From Myxococcota bacterium (GTDB lineage Bacteria; Myxococcota_A; UBA9160; UBA6930): DNA of 64,000 nt. A program made the position numbers and the translations under genes. Below, one piece after another: positions 16,366 to 24,364 of the stretch (position 1 is its first letter; every line of letters begins with the position of its first letter). The notes below the pieces were generated by a model. The model was not told the origin of the DNA. It saw only the letters and a program-made list of their open reading frames with translations, and did no database searches. The DNA lies in NCBI GenBank assembly GCA_028277885.1, contig JANQFK010000076.1:59639-123638 (forward strand), read 5' to 3'.

Positions 16366-16752
16366 ATGGTTCTCGACCACCTCATCCTGAAGGTGAACGA
16401 CGCGGCGACGAGCGCGCGCTTCTACGCCGAGGTGCTCGGGCTCGGGGTCGACGGCGAGCGCGGGCCCTTCACGGTGGTGCGCGTCACACCGGACCTGACC
16501 CTCCAGCTGGCGCCCTGGGGCACCGACGGCGGCGACCACCTCGCCTTCGCGATGAGCCGCGACGAGTTCGACGCGGTCTTCGAGCGGGTGCGGGCGAACG
16601 GGATCCCGTACGGGGACTCCTTCCACGCCGTCGGCAACGGGAAGGGCCCCGGCGAGGAGACGGGCGCCCGCGGCCCGGGCGCGTCGCTCTACCTGTTCGA
16701 TCCCGACCGCCACCTGATCGAGATCCGGCACTACGACGCCCCCGCCCCCTAG
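16366..16752 (+). CDS. VOC family protein
   Basis: A 128-residue VOC protein. Ligand-like residues are in VLDHLILKV (His), GDHLAFAM (His) and HLIEIRHY (Glu), the usual metal triad. The start is an ATG with a GGGGAG site, 22 bases after a TAGGAT -10-like element. Its TAG stop overlaps the stop of the convergent SRPBCC gene in the four bases CTAG. Confidence 0.85.
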   Translation: MVLDHLILKVNDAATSARFYAEVLGLGVDGERGPFTVVRVTPDLTLQLAPWGTDGGDHLAFAMSRDEFDAVFERVRANGIPYGDSFHAVGNGKGPGEETGARGPGASLYLFDPDRHLIEIRHYDAPAP

Positions 16753-17237
16753 GCGGGCCCGCCCCGGAAGATCCGCCGCAGGTTGCGGTGCCGCAGCCGG
16801 AAGGTGAGGCGGAACACGGGGGCGAAGAGCGGCCCCAGCCACGCGAGCCGCGGCTCGAAGCGCACCCGGTCCGTCACCACGCAGCCCGAGGCGGCGGGCT
16901 CGACGGTGCGCTCGTGCTCCCAGACGCGCTGGCTGAAGAGGGAGGAGCGCTCCAGGAAGCGCCGCCCCGGCTCGATCTCGACGAAGCAGACGTCGTCGTA
17001 CTCCACCGGGAGCACCCCGCCCAGCAGCAGCCAGCTGCGGAAGGCTCGCTCCCCCGGGCGCCAGCCGGCGGTGAGCTCCTCCACGCCCTTCGGGAAGGTC
17101 ATGCGCAGCAGCGGCGACAGCTCCCGGTTCACGCCGGCCGGGGTGACGGCGTGGCTCCAGACGCTCTCGGGGTCCGCGGCCAGGCGCGATGCGACGCGGA
17201 GCTCGCCCAGGGTTGGCCTCCCGGTGGCGCCCGTCAT
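16749..17237 (-). CDS. SRPBCC/polyketide-cyclase-like protein
   Basis: A 162-residue protein in the START/SRPBCC style: an early ADPESVWSHAVTP helix, FVEIEPGRRFLERS in the middle, and VVTDRVRFEPRLAWLGP near the end. The fold forms a cavity for hydrophobic ligands. It overlaps the VOC gene upstream by ATGA. The ligand is unknown. Confidence 0.75.
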   Translation of the reverse strand: MTGATGRPTLGELRVASRLAADPESVWSHAVTPAGVNRELSPLLRMTFPKGVEELTAGWRPGERAFRSWLLLGGVLPVEYDDVCFVEIEPGRRFLERSSLFSQRVWEHERTVEPAASGCVVTDRVRFEPRLAWLGPLFAPVFRLTFRLRHRNLRRIFRGGPA

Positions 17238-17605
17238 GCGGGCGGCTCGTACCAGATCTCGATCTCGTAGCCGTCGGGGTCCGCCACGTAGAGGTACGGC
17301 TCGCCGGGGCAATGCTCGCCCCGCCGCAGCACCCGCCCTCCGGCGCGCTCGGCCTCCCGCGCCGCGCGCTCCGCGTCGGCGGGCGAGACCAGGCGGAAGC
17401 CGAAGTGGTGGATCCCCCCGCGCACGCCGGGGTCCGGCCGCCGCTCGAACACCAGCACGTCGTGCTCGCCGGGCCCGAGCGCCTGGATGCAGCCCTCCTC
17501 CCGGTGGTACTCCTTCACGCCGAAGAGCGCGGCATAGAAGGCGAGGGACGCCTCGGGATCCGCGACCGACAGGCTGATGTGCGTGAGGCCGTGGGTCTCG
17601 ATCAC
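17234..17605 (-). CDS. VOC family protein
   Basis: A 123-residue VOC protein with LTHISLSVADPEASLAFY, IHHFGFRLV and PDGYEIEIWYE, placing the metal triad at His, His and Glu. Such short proteins often belong to fosfomycin-resistance or dioxygenase-like groups, but the substrate is not evident. It is coupled to the SRPBCC gene. Confidence 0.86.
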   Translation of the reverse strand: MIETHGLTHISLSVADPEASLAFYAALFGVKEYHREEGCIQALGPGEHDVLVFERRPDPGVRGGIHHFGFRLVSPADAERAAREAERAGGRVLRRGEHCPGEPYLYVADPDGYEIEIWYEPPA

Positions 17606-17647
17606 GGGCCCGCCTCCTTGCCGCCCATGCTACCGCCGGAGGAACCC

Positions 17648-18025
17648 GTGAGGAAGCAGTACCACTTCCAGCCGTCCGAGCGGGGCCTGCTCGCCTGGGA
17701 CGTCGACCGGCTGGTGCGCCTGGCCCGCGACCTGCCGCGGATCCGCATCGACCCGGCCGCGGTCCGCGAGCTCGACGAGGTCCATTGGTTCGACGGGGAG
17801 GAGGAGCGCCCCACGTGCCGCAAGCTCCTGCTCCACATGCGCCTCGTCGAGCAGGCCGACCTCGCCCATCCGATCATCCTGGGCGCCGACGGCCGGGTGA
17901 TGGACGGCATGCACCGCGTCGTGAAGGCCCTGCTCGAGGAGAGGACGGAGATCGAGGCCGTGCGCTTCGAGCGCGACCCCGAGCCCGACCACGTCGGCCG
18001 CGGGCCCCGCGACCTCCCCTACTGA
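17648..18025 (+). CDS. Small ParB N-terminal-like protein
   Basis: A 125-residue protein with LAHPIILGADGRVMDGMHRVVKALLE, cited here as a loop ending in DGMHRVVKAL. This resembles the ParB/Srx nucleotide-binding loop (G-x-x-x-D-G-x-H-R). No DNA-binding half is present, so a role in chromosome segregation is unlikely. GTG at 17648 was chosen because a GGAGG site sits 6 bases before it. Confidence 0.65.
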   Translation: MRKQYHFQPSERGLLAWDVDRLVRLARDLPRIRIDPAAVRELDEVHWFDGEEERPTCRKLLLHMRLVEQADLAHPIILGADGRVMDGMHRVVKALLEERTEIEAVRFERDPEPDHVGRGPRDLPY

Positions 18026-18414
18026 GCTTCGGGGTCGGGGCCGTCCCCGGCGAGCCAGGTCTCGGCCTGGGCGATCTCCCGGAAGACGCGCAGCTCGTAG
18101 GGGGCATCCCGCAGCAGCGCGTACATTCGCACCAGGCCGTAGACGGCGGGCTGCTCGGCAACCACCGCGATCCGCGATCCCTCGAAATCCCGCTCGGAGC
18201 GCCGGGTGAAGTCCACGAGGCGACGGATCGCCTCGGTCGAGAAGCCGCCCAGATCGACGTCGCGGCACACCACCAGTCCCCGGCTGCCGAGTCGGTAGTC
18301 GGGGTGTGCCAGCACCTCCGACAGGTACTCGACCGGATCGGAGTCGAAGACCGATCCCGTGATGGTGGTGAACACCGTGTTCTTGGACGGCTCGATCCTG
18401 TAGGTGATCGGCAT
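18019..18414 (-). CDS. SpoIIAA/STAS-like small protein
   Basis: A 131-residue protein starting with a strand-turn of the form YRIEPSKNTVFTTITGSV, followed by alternating helices and strands. The layout resembles SpoIIAA-like (STAS-related) proteins. A similar layout occurs in the gene at 23374-23802. No phosphorylatable serine is certain. Its end overlaps the convergent ParB-like gene by seven bases. Confidence 0.55.
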   Translation of the reverse strand: MPITYRIEPSKNTVFTTITGSVFDSDPVEYLSEVLAHPDYRLGSRGLVVCRDVDLGGFSTEAIRRLVDFTRRSERDFEGSRIAVVAEQPAVYGLVRMYALLRDAPYELRVFREIAQAETWLAGDGPDPEAQ

Positions 18415-18441
18415 CCCGTGCTGCCCGGAGCGGCCGCGCGC

Positions 18442-18885
18442 TCAGCGTACCGAGAGGGTAGGTCGGCCGAGTGTCGCCCGAAAGTGCTCGAGGCGCACCG
18501 GCACCGTGCCCTCGTCCCCGGCGAGCCAGCGAACCCAGGAGTCGGCGAGTCCGTACTTCTCGCGAAGCAGCTCGTGGAGGTGCGGGTGGGGACCGGGCAC
18601 CGGGACGGCGAGGTAGCGCCGCCGCTCGCCCGCCCGCTCGACCTCCACCACCGGGTTCTCCTCGATGTCCTGCAGCCAGCGAGAGTCGCGACCGTGCACC
18701 CAGGCGTAGCCCTCGTAGTCGACCACCCAGAGCCGCGCGGAGTGGGTCCGGCCCTCGGCGTTGCGGGTGCGCAGGACCACCACCTCCTTGCCGATCTCGA
18801 TGAAGGCGAGGTGGGCGAGGACGCAGGCGACGGGCAGTCCGACCACGACCGCGGCGAGGAGCGCGACCCGCCTCCTTCCGCTCAT
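18442..18885 (-). CDS. Membrane-anchored split-barrel protein (nitroreductase/DUF385-like)
   Basis: A 147-residue protein with one N-terminal membrane helix (about residues 7-29). The soluble part contains VVLRTRNAEGRTHSARLWVVDYEGYAWV and ends in RLEHFRATL. The strand order is that of F420/FMN-dependent split barrels. It overlaps the DUF4345 gene by ATGA. Cofactor and reaction are unknown. Confidence 0.65.
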   Translation of the reverse strand: MSGRRRVALLAAVVVGLPVACVLAHLAFIEIGKEVVVLRTRNAEGRTHSARLWVVDYEGYAWVHGRDSRWLQDIEENPVVEVERAGERRRYLAVPVPGPHPHLHELLREKYGLADSWVRWLAGDEGTVPVRLEHFRATLGRPTLSVR

Positions 18886-19274
18886 CCCACGGCGCCCGCC
18901 GCCGCCGAGCGCTCGCGCCGGTAGAGCCCCAGGGAGAGCAGGGTGATGGGGATCTCGAAGGCGAGCGCCATGGCGTGGAAGCGCGAAGGCGCCGCGTCGA
19001 TGGCCAGGCCGAGGAGCCGGCAGGCGCCGATGGCTCCCACCACCGCCCCCGTCGCGAGCAGCGCCGTCGCGTGGCGCGACGGCGCCCAGGCGGACCACGC
19101 CAGGAAGGCCGCGAAGCCCAGCTGGAAGCCGCCGTAGGTGGCGCGCACGTCGGTGAGGCCCGTGGCGCTGGCCTGGATCCCGGCCGCCGTGGCGAAGGGC
19201 TCGGGCATCACCAGATAGCCGAGGCCGAAGAGCGCGAACACGCCCGCCAGGATCCACAGGATGCCGCGCGTCAC
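18882..19274 (-). CDS. DUF4345 family membrane protein
   Basis: A 130-residue four-helix membrane protein with DVRATYGGFQLGFA, the DUF4345 signature. It is paralogous to 8277-8702. The GTG start at 19274 lies 25 bases after a TAGCAT extended -10. It is the first gene of a coupled pair with the split-barrel gene. Confidence 0.82.
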   Translation of the reverse strand: MTRGILWILAGVFALFGLGYLVMPEPFATAAGIQASATGLTDVRATYGGFQLGFAAFLAWSAWAPSRHATALLATGAVVGAIGACRLLGLAIDAAPSRFHAMALAFEIPITLLSLGLYRRERSAAAGAVG

Positions 19275-19298
19275 CGGGCCGCTCCGCTCATCGACGGC

Positions 19299-19304
19299 AT
19301 GCTA
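19299..19304 (-). promoter_or_regulatory. Extended -10 element (TAGCAT)
   Basis: Minus strand GCGTGGTAGCAT precedes the DUF4345 start by 25 bases. Confidence 0.5.
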
Positions 19305-19325
19305 CCACGCGCGGCCGCCGTGCCG

Positions 19326-19925
19326 TCAGCGCCGCCGCCGCGGGTGGCCGAGCCGCCACTCCAGGACGGGCAGGCTGTCGATCCCCCAGAAGAGCTCCCC
19401 GTCGAGCAGCATGGACGGGACGCCGAAGACTCCCGCCGCCTCCGCCGCGGCCGTGGAGGCGCTCAGCCCCTCGCTCGCCTCCGGAGCCTCGGCGGCGGCG
19501 AGCCACGCGTCGGCGGGGCCGTCGGCCTCCCGGATGCACTCGACCAGCACCTCCCGGGCGCCGAGGTCGCGCTGGTCGCGCCAGGCCGCCCGGAACAGCG
19601 CGCGGTGGAGCTTCGAGAAGCCCGGAGCCTCGCCCGCCACCACCGCGAGCCGCAGCGCCGTGGCGGACGGCACCGGGTGGGGCTTGGGGTGGCGGATCGG
19701 CACGCCGTGGAACTCCGCGATGCGCGCGCCGTCCATGGGCACGTAGCGCCGCTTCACCTCGGAGTAGGGCAGCCCCTTCGCGTAGTTGCTGAGCTGCATG
19801 ATGTCGACGGGCCGCCAGCGCAGGGCGAGGCCGTTGCCCTCGGCGAACCCGGGCAGCACCTCCGCGGCCACGTAGGCGAAGGGCGACCGGTAGTCGAAGT
19901 ACACGTCGACGGGGGTCTCCGGCAT
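19326..19925 (-). CDS. 2-hydroxychromene-2-carboxylate isomerase/DsbA-like protein
   Basis: A 199-residue thioredoxin-fold protein: VDVYFDYRSPFAYVAAEVL at the N-terminus has the S-P dipeptide found in 2-hydroxychromene-2-carboxylate isomerases in place of the DsbA CxxC, and GVFGVPSMLLDGELFWG is the conserved cis-proline region. It may be a glutathione-dependent isomerase in aromatic degradation. The start lies one base after the end of the MAPEG gene on the same strand. Confidence 0.86.
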   Translation of the reverse strand: MPETPVDVYFDYRSPFAYVAAEVLPGFAEGNGLALRWRPVDIMQLSNYAKGLPYSEVKRRYVPMDGARIAEFHGVPIRHPKPHPVPSATALRLAVVAGEAPGFSKLHRALFRAAWRDQRDLGAREVLVECIREADGPADAWLAAAEAPEASEGLSASTAAAEAAGVFGVPSMLLDGELFWGIDSLPVLEWRLGHPRRRR

Positions 19926-19926
19926 G

Positions 19927-20319
19927 CTAGGCGCGCGCCGCCAGCACGAAGAGCCACACACAGCAGCCGAGCCCCACGAAGTAGACGAGGGAGCGCAGGG
20001 TGGAGAGGCCCGCAACGTAGACGGCTCCGTGCGCCACCCGGGCCGCCACGAAGCCCAGCGAGGCGAGGGCCGACTGGGACGCGTCGGCTCCCGCGAGGTG
20101 CGCGACGAACACCGCCACCGCGAAGGTGGGGAGCGCCTCCCAGGCGTTGGCCTGGGCCGCGTAGGCCCGTGCGCCGGCCCCCTCGAGCCGCTCGGCCTGG
20201 CCGCGCGGATCCGCGTTGTCGATCGAGCCCAGGTTCGCCTTGCGGAAGCCGTCGCCGACCAGCGCCAGCAGGAGCGGGAGCACGGCCACGACGCCGAGGC
20301 ACCAGAACGGCACCGTCAC
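19927..20319 (-). CDS. MAPEG family membrane protein
   Basis: A 130-residue protein with four hydrophobic helices and the MAPEG-like segment RAYAAQANAWEALPTFAVAVF, in which the A-x-x-N-x-x-E core is conserved. It overlaps the upstream lipoprotein gene by GTGA and precedes the isomerase, so the three form one unit. The glutathione-linked isomerase next door fits a thiol-conjugation theme, but that is inference. Confidence 0.8.
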   Translation of the reverse strand: MTVPFWCLGVVAVLPLLLALVGDGFRKANLGSIDNADPRGQAERLEGAGARAYAAQANAWEALPTFAVAVFVAHLAGADASQSALASLGFVAARVAHGAVYVAGLSTLRSLVYFVGLGCCVWLFVLAARA

Positions 20320-20795
20320 AGTGGCTGGCCCGCGGGCTCGCCGAAGAGCAGCTGGCCGCTCGAGTAGGTGGAGCCGAAGGTCCGGGCCAGGCTGGCGACC
20401 TGGCGCAGCGCCGAGAGCAGCTGGGCGTCGGTGAGCGACGAGAGCGGGTGCAGGAAGGCCGCGTACACCACGCCCTCGCTCACCGCGTAGCGCGCGTCGA
20501 GGGACGAGTGGTAGTTGGCCACCAGCATCCGGTCGAGCTCGCGGCGTCCCACCTCAGCGCGGGAGGTGACCGGAGCCACGATGCGCATGCGGTCGTGGCT
20601 CACGTCGGAGATGCACGCCATGCCGACCCCCTGATGGCGGAACTGCACCGCACCGGGGCTGCCCTGGAAGTCGCGGCTGGCCCCGGCGATCAGCCGCTCC
20701 ATGCGCTCGCGGGTCATGGTCGAGCCGCTCGATCCCGCGCAGGCCGACACCACGCCGGCGAGGGCGAGACACAGGAAGGTTCTTCTCGTGCGCAT
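20316..20795 (-). CDS. Lipoprotein of unknown function
   Basis: A 159-residue protein with a signal peptide and lipobox VVSAC (Cys at about residue 19). The mature part shows RHQGVGMACISDVSHDRMRIVAPV and a later YAVSEGVVYAAFLHPLSSLTD. No family is recognised. It is coupled to the MAPEG gene downstream by a 4-base overlap. Confidence 0.72.
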   Translation of the reverse strand: MRTRRTFLCLALAGVVSACAGSSGSTMTRERMERLIAGASRDFQGSPGAVQFRHQGVGMACISDVSHDRMRIVAPVTSRAEVGRRELDRMLVANYHSSLDARYAVSEGVVYAAFLHPLSSLTDAQLLSALRQVASLARTFGSTYSSGQLLFGEPAGQPL

Positions 20796-20831
20796 GGCGG
20801 TCTCCCGTCTGGGTCGGGCGCGGGGCGGGCG

Positions 20832-21071
20832 CTAGCGGTCCGGCTCGGCCTCGTAGAGCTCGCCCTCGAGGTCGATCAGCTTGTCCTGGATGAAGCGCTG
20901 GGCGTCCCGGATCGCCTCGTTGTAGACCGACGGGGCGAGCTGCTTCAGGAAGAAGTCGAGGATCAGCGAGGCCTTGAGCTCACCGATGTCGTCGTCGTGC
21001 TGGTCGCGGAAGTAGGCCTGGGTGGCCGCGACGAGTGTCTGGCGCCGCTCGTGGGAGAGCTGGATCCGCAT
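20832..21071 (-). CDS. DUF2164 family protein
   Basis: A 79-residue protein matching DUF2164 through SILDFFLKQLAPSVYNEAIRDAQRFI (cited by its ends) and a YFRDQHDDDIGELKASL lead. DUF2164 members are short and uncharacterised. The ATG at 21071 lies 12 bases after a TACCGT extended -10, giving a very short leader. Confidence 0.85.
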   Translation of the reverse strand: MRIQLSHERRQTLVAATQAYFRDQHDDDIGELKASLILDFFLKQLAPSVYNEAIRDAQRFIQDKLIDLEGELYEAEPDR

Positions 21072-21082
21072 CGGGTGGCGCG

Positions 21083-21088
21083 ACGGTA
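21083..21088 (-). promoter_or_regulatory. Extended -10 element (TACCGT)
   Basis: Minus strand CCGTGGTACCGT lies 12 bases before the DUF2164 start. Confidence 0.5.
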
Positions 21089-21101
21089 CCACGGGCGCCG
21101 G

Positions 21102-21578
21102 CTAGCGGCCCTTCACGAGGCGGCACACGTCGATGCCGCGGCCCCGATGCGGCGGAACGCCCTCGCAGCCCGCCCGCCGGCGCTGGCGCCCGAGCTCCGC
21201 GCAGGCGGGCGGCGGACCGGACCCGAACACCGGGCAGGCGCACAGCCGGCCCTTCGCGTCGAGCCAGGGGACCACGGCGTCGGCGTAGAGCGAGCGGGCC
21301 AGCCGCGCGGCGGCCTCCGCCTGCTCGGGCCGCGCGCCCTGGGCGAGGCGACGCGCGAGGACGAGCCGGTCGAGGGCGGCGTCGAGCCGCCACGAGACCC
21401 AGCGCAGCGCCTCGGACGCGGCGGCGCGCTCGCGCGACTCCGAGGGGCTGAGCGCCGCCACGGCCGCGCAGGGCCGCGAGAAGGCTGCCGGGGGGTGCGG
21501 GGCGTCCGGGCCGGCCGCGGAGGCCCGAGCCGCGACCCAGGCAACGAGCCCGAGGGCGAGGAAGGATCGGAGCGCCAT
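21102..21578 (-). CDS. Exported protein, unknown function
   Basis: A 158-residue protein with a signal peptide (about residues 1-21, cleavage near ASA-A). The mature part is rich in Ala and Arg and has six cysteines, several near the end (LCACPVFG, ACAEL, GCEG, VCRL), which suggests disulfides in the periplasm. No family recognised. Confidence 0.6.
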   Translation of the reverse strand: MALRSFLALGLVAWVAARASAAGPDAPHPPAAFSRPCAAVAALSPSESRERAAASEALRWVSWRLDAALDRLVLARRLAQGARPEQAEAAARLARSLYADAVVPWLDAKGRLCACPVFGSGPPPACAELGRQRRRAGCEGVPPHRGRGIDVCRLVKGR

Positions 21579-21611
21579 GCAGGGAACGACGCCCGGGCGC
21601 CGCTCCCCGAC

Positions 21612-22388
21612 TCAGGCGCTCGCGGCGGGGTCGGGCGTGCCGTGGGGGTCCTTCAGGAACAGGTAGACCGCCCAGCCCAGCTCCTCCCGCCCCCAGCGCA
21701 GGTACTGGTCGCGCTCGGCCCGCACCCGCGCCACCAGCTCGGGCACGTCCGGGTCCTCGGGGTGCAGGCGCGCGTAGCGCTCGATGGCCCACCACTGGGT
21801 GCCCTCGTAGCGGTCCCACTCGTCGGCGCTCGACACGAAGGTGCGCAGCAGCGCGAGCCCGCGTGCGAGCCCCGTCTCGACGTTCCCGCGATGGGTGCCG
21901 AAGCTCGCCTCCACGTACTCGCAGGCCTCGAGGTACTCGGGCGAGGGGTCGCGCCACCAGAAGGGCTCGCCCACCACCACCGTGCCCCCGGGCCGGGCCC
22001 AGGCGGCGAGCGCGTCGAGCGTGCCACCGAGGCCCTCCCAGATCCACGAGGCCCCCAGGCAGATCGCGGCGTCGAAGGACTCGGGCGGCGCGTCGTAGTC
22101 GCGACCGTTCGCCTCGACGATCTCGATCGTCCGCGTGAGGCCCGCCGCCTCGACCTTGGCGCGCGCGTCGGCGGCGAAGTCCGTGGAGAGGTCCACGCCC
22201 ACGCCGTGGCAGCCCCAGCGACGGGCGGCCCGGACCAGCAGCTCCCCCTTGCCGCACGCGATGTCGAGCAGGCGGCCCTCCCCGGGCAGGGCCAGCAGGC
22301 CGATCAGCTCGTCGAGCTTCTCCTCGCCGAGCGGGTTGCAGACGACGTGGTGCTCGTGGCCGACGGTGAAGAACTTCCAGAAGTCCAT
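21612..22388 (-). CDS. SAM-dependent methyltransferase
   Basis: A 258-residue class I methyltransferase. Motif I is LLDIACGKGELL (about residues 41-52), the acidic residue is in GVDLS, and PGGTVVVGEPFWW follows the fourth strand. An aromatic N-terminus (MDFWKFFTVGHEHH) is distinctive and is seen in a group of small-molecule methyltransferases. The substrate is unknown. The TauD gene lies 28 bases upstream on the same strand. Confidence 0.84.
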   Translation of the reverse strand: MDFWKFFTVGHEHHVVCNPLGEEKLDELIGLLALPGEGRLLDIACGKGELLVRAARRWGCHGVGVDLSTDFAADARAKVEAAGLTRTIEIVEANGRDYDAPPESFDAAICLGASWIWEGLGGTLDALAAWARPGGTVVVGEPFWWRDPSPEYLEACEYVEASFGTHRGNVETGLARGLALLRTFVSSADEWDRYEGTQWWAIERYARLHPEDPDVPELVARVRAERDQYLRWGREELGWAVYLFLKDPHGTPDPAASA

Positions 22389-22416
22389 GCTGGCGTCTCC
22401 CGGTCCGGGCGACCCG

Positions 22417-23313
22417 TCACTGCGAGGCCCGGGGAGGATCGCCGGCGATCATGTAGCGCCAGAAGCGGCGGGGCTCTCCGACCGCGAAGTTCCCGCCCGC
22501 GCGGTGCTGGACCGAGAGGTTGTCCCAGACGAGCACGTCGTGGTCCCGCCAGTCGTGCTCGCAGCCCGGCGCCCGGGCCTCGGCGTGGTCCTGCACCCGC
22601 TGGAGCAGCGCGCGACCCTCGGCCACGGGCATGCCCTCGACGTGCCGGGCTCGGTCCAGGTCGAGGTAGATCGCGCGGGTGCCGGTCACGGGATGCTCGA
22701 CCACCAGGGGGTGGGTCACCTCCACCAGCGCGTCGGCCGGTCCGCGGGCCGAGCGTCGCGGCGGGAAGGCGTCCTCGTTGTCGTAGGCGTAGAGGACGCG
22801 CAGCCCCTCGATCTCGCGGCGGGCTCCCGGATCGAGGAGCTCCCACGCCGCGCGCATGTCGAGGAAGCAGGTCGGGCCCCCGCCGCTCGGCGGGAGCTCC
22901 CGGGCGTTCAGCACCGTCGCGACCGCCGGCCGCTCGGTGTAGGTGTCGTCGGTGTGGAACGCCTCGAACAGGCCCGGCCGCCGATCGTCCATGCCGCCGA
23001 AGCAGAGGTCGCCGAGCTTCTCGCGGATCTCGTCGGTCATCACGAAGCCCGAATCGATCAGCTGGCGCCGCTGGTCGTAGCGCATCTCGCCGCCGTCCTT
23101 CGTGCGGCCGACGGGGTCCTTGATGGCTCCGAAGAGCCCCGCGACCTCCTGGAGGCCGGCGTCGTCGAGCTCGGCCTCCATGCGCAGGCAGAGCACGCCG
23201 AGGCGCGCCAGCGCGGCTCGCAGCGCCGGCGCGTGCTCGGCCCAGCGGCCGGGCCCGAGCCCGCGCACCTCGGTCACCCCGAAGCACCCCTCCGGCTCAC
23301 GGAGCTCGAGCAT
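22417..23313 (-). CDS. TauD/TfdA-family Fe(II)/2-oxoglutarate dioxygenase
   Basis: A 298-residue protein with the iron-binding motif H-x-D in EAFHTDDTY and the distal histidine in LSVQHRAGG, followed by an arginine for 2-oxoglutarate (EPRRFWRYM). It probably hydroxylates or cleaves an organic acid. The ATG at 23313 is 21 bases after a TAGCAT extended -10. It probably shares a transcript with the methyltransferase. Confidence 0.87.
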   Translation of the reverse strand: MLELREPEGCFGVTEVRGLGPGRWAEHAPALRAALARLGVLCLRMEAELDDAGLQEVAGLFGAIKDPVGRTKDGGEMRYDQRRQLIDSGFVMTDEIREKLGDLCFGGMDDRRPGLFEAFHTDDTYTERPAVATVLNARELPPSGGGPTCFLDMRAAWELLDPGARREIEGLRVLYAYDNEDAFPPRRSARGPADALVEVTHPLVVEHPVTGTRAIYLDLDRARHVEGMPVAEGRALLQRVQDHAEARAPGCEHDWRDHDVLVWDNLSVQHRAGGNFAVGEPRRFWRYMIAGDPPRASQ

Positions 23314-23333
23314 CAGGCGGCCTCCCGGGCCGC

Positions 23334-23339
23334 ATGCTA
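23334..23339 (-). promoter_or_regulatory. Extended -10 element (TAGCAT)
   Basis: Minus strand CCGTGGTAGCAT precedes the dioxygenase start by 21 bases. Confidence 0.5.
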
Positions 23340-23373
23340 CCACGGGCGGGGGCGCGCTCCGTGCGCGCGGCGC

Positions 23374-23802
23374 TCAGCGCCCGTTCGCGGGCGCGACCTC
23401 GCGGCTCTCCGCCGCTGCCAGGCTCGCCGGCTCGATGCCGAGCCAGGCGAGGGCCTCGTCGCGGGTCCGCGAGACGTGGTGGACGAAGGGAAGCTCGAAG
23501 CCCTCGGCGAGCGCCGCGTACTGGCGGCCGCTCGCGAAGGTGAGATCGCTCGGTGCGACGGCCGCCGTGCGCCCGCCCTCCCGCCCCCGCACCTTCCCGA
23601 CCAGGTCCGCCTGGACGGCGTGGATCCGATCCCGGCCGAAGTGGCCCACGGAGGCCTCGGAGAAGTCCCACAGGCTGAGGAGCGGGGGCGGATCGAGCTG
23701 GTACATCGCGATCACCGCGCCCCGGAACTCGTCCTCCTCGAGCGCACCCGTGACGGTGTGGATGATGAGGTCGAGCCCCGGATGGAGTCGCACCTGGATC
23801 AC
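23374..23802 (-). CDS. SpoIIAA/STAS-like protein
   Basis: A 142-residue protein starting VIQVRLHPGLDLIIHTVTGAL with alternating beta strands and helices. The layout matches SpoIIAA-like proteins and the gene at 18019-18414. It has LLSLWDFSEASV, a strand-loop where STAS proteins have their key loop. GTG start at 23802. Function unknown. Confidence 0.55.
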   Translation of the reverse strand: MIQVRLHPGLDLIIHTVTGALEEDEFRGAVIAMYQLDPPPLLSLWDFSEASVGHFGRDRIHAVQADLVGKVRGREGGRTAAVAPSDLTFASGRQYAALAEGFELPFVHHVSRTRDEALAWLGIEPASLAAAESREVAPANGR

Positions 23803-24016
23803 GCAGCCGGCTCCCTCGCTCCCACGCGAACCGGGGGTCGAGGGTACCGGCCCCGCCGGGAAGCCGCTCGGGAGTCCGCTGCAGCGCACGGGCTGCACGC
23901 GTCGTCCGGGGGCTGCACGCGGGGCGCCGGGGAGCCGCGAGCCTCCGCCCCTGCCCGCTGCGGTCGGGCACGGGGTTCGCATACCCTGGAGCCACGTCAC
24001 GGTGGAGGTCTCTCCA

Positions 24017-24352
24017 GTGAGCAGCGAACCCGACCGCCGCCTGCGGGTCCTGGGAGCCGCGGGCATCCTTCTCCTCTTCCTCGGCACCGTCGCCATGGTG
24101 ACTTCGAGCCGCGGCTCGCTGATCAGCGGCTTCGTGAACAGCGCCATCGACATCCACTCGAGCGCCTCGGCGGGCGAGCTCGCCCAGCTGGCCGTGGAGC
24201 TCGACGCGGCCCCGGAGATCTCGGACCGGACGATCCGGGCCATCGTGGAGAGCGTGCTCGAGCGCGCGAAGCAGGGCGACCCCCAGGCGGCCCTCGTCGC
24301 TCTCGAGATCGCCGAGCGCCAGCGCGACGCCGACGCACCGGCGCGTCCCTAG
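24017..24352 (+). CDS. Small membrane-anchored protein
   Basis: A 111-residue protein with a single membrane helix (about residues 11-28) and a helical soluble tail with ISDRTIRAIVESVLERAK. GTG at 24017 was chosen because a GGAGG site lies 9 bases before it and a TACCCT -10-like element lies further upstream. No family recognised. Confidence 0.6.
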   Translation: MSSEPDRRLRVLGAAGILLLFLGTVAMVTSSRGSLISGFVNSAIDIHSSASAGELAQLAVELDAAPEISDRTIRAIVESVLERAKQGDPQAALVALEIAERQRDADAPARP

Positions 24353-24364
24353 GCCGGAGCGGCG

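Noticed and set aside
17648..18025. Chromosome-partitioning parB gene
   Set aside because: Only a ParB-like loop is present in a 125-residue protein; there is no helix-turn-helix half and no parA or parS nearby.
18975..23123. A 1382-codon plus-strand open frame
   Set aside because: It is antisense to a row of well-recognised minus-strand genes and has the Arg/Ala/Gly-rich composition expected of shadow frames in high-GC DNA. Other long antisense frames (403-1911, 22135-24891, 25881-27635) were left out for the same reason.
23874..23887. GTCCGCTGCAGCGC, identical to the attC right arm
   Set aside because: No core or second arm follows, and GCTGCAGC is palindromic and frequent in this composition, including within coding sequence near 2730. 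It may be a fossil arm, but evidence is too thin.
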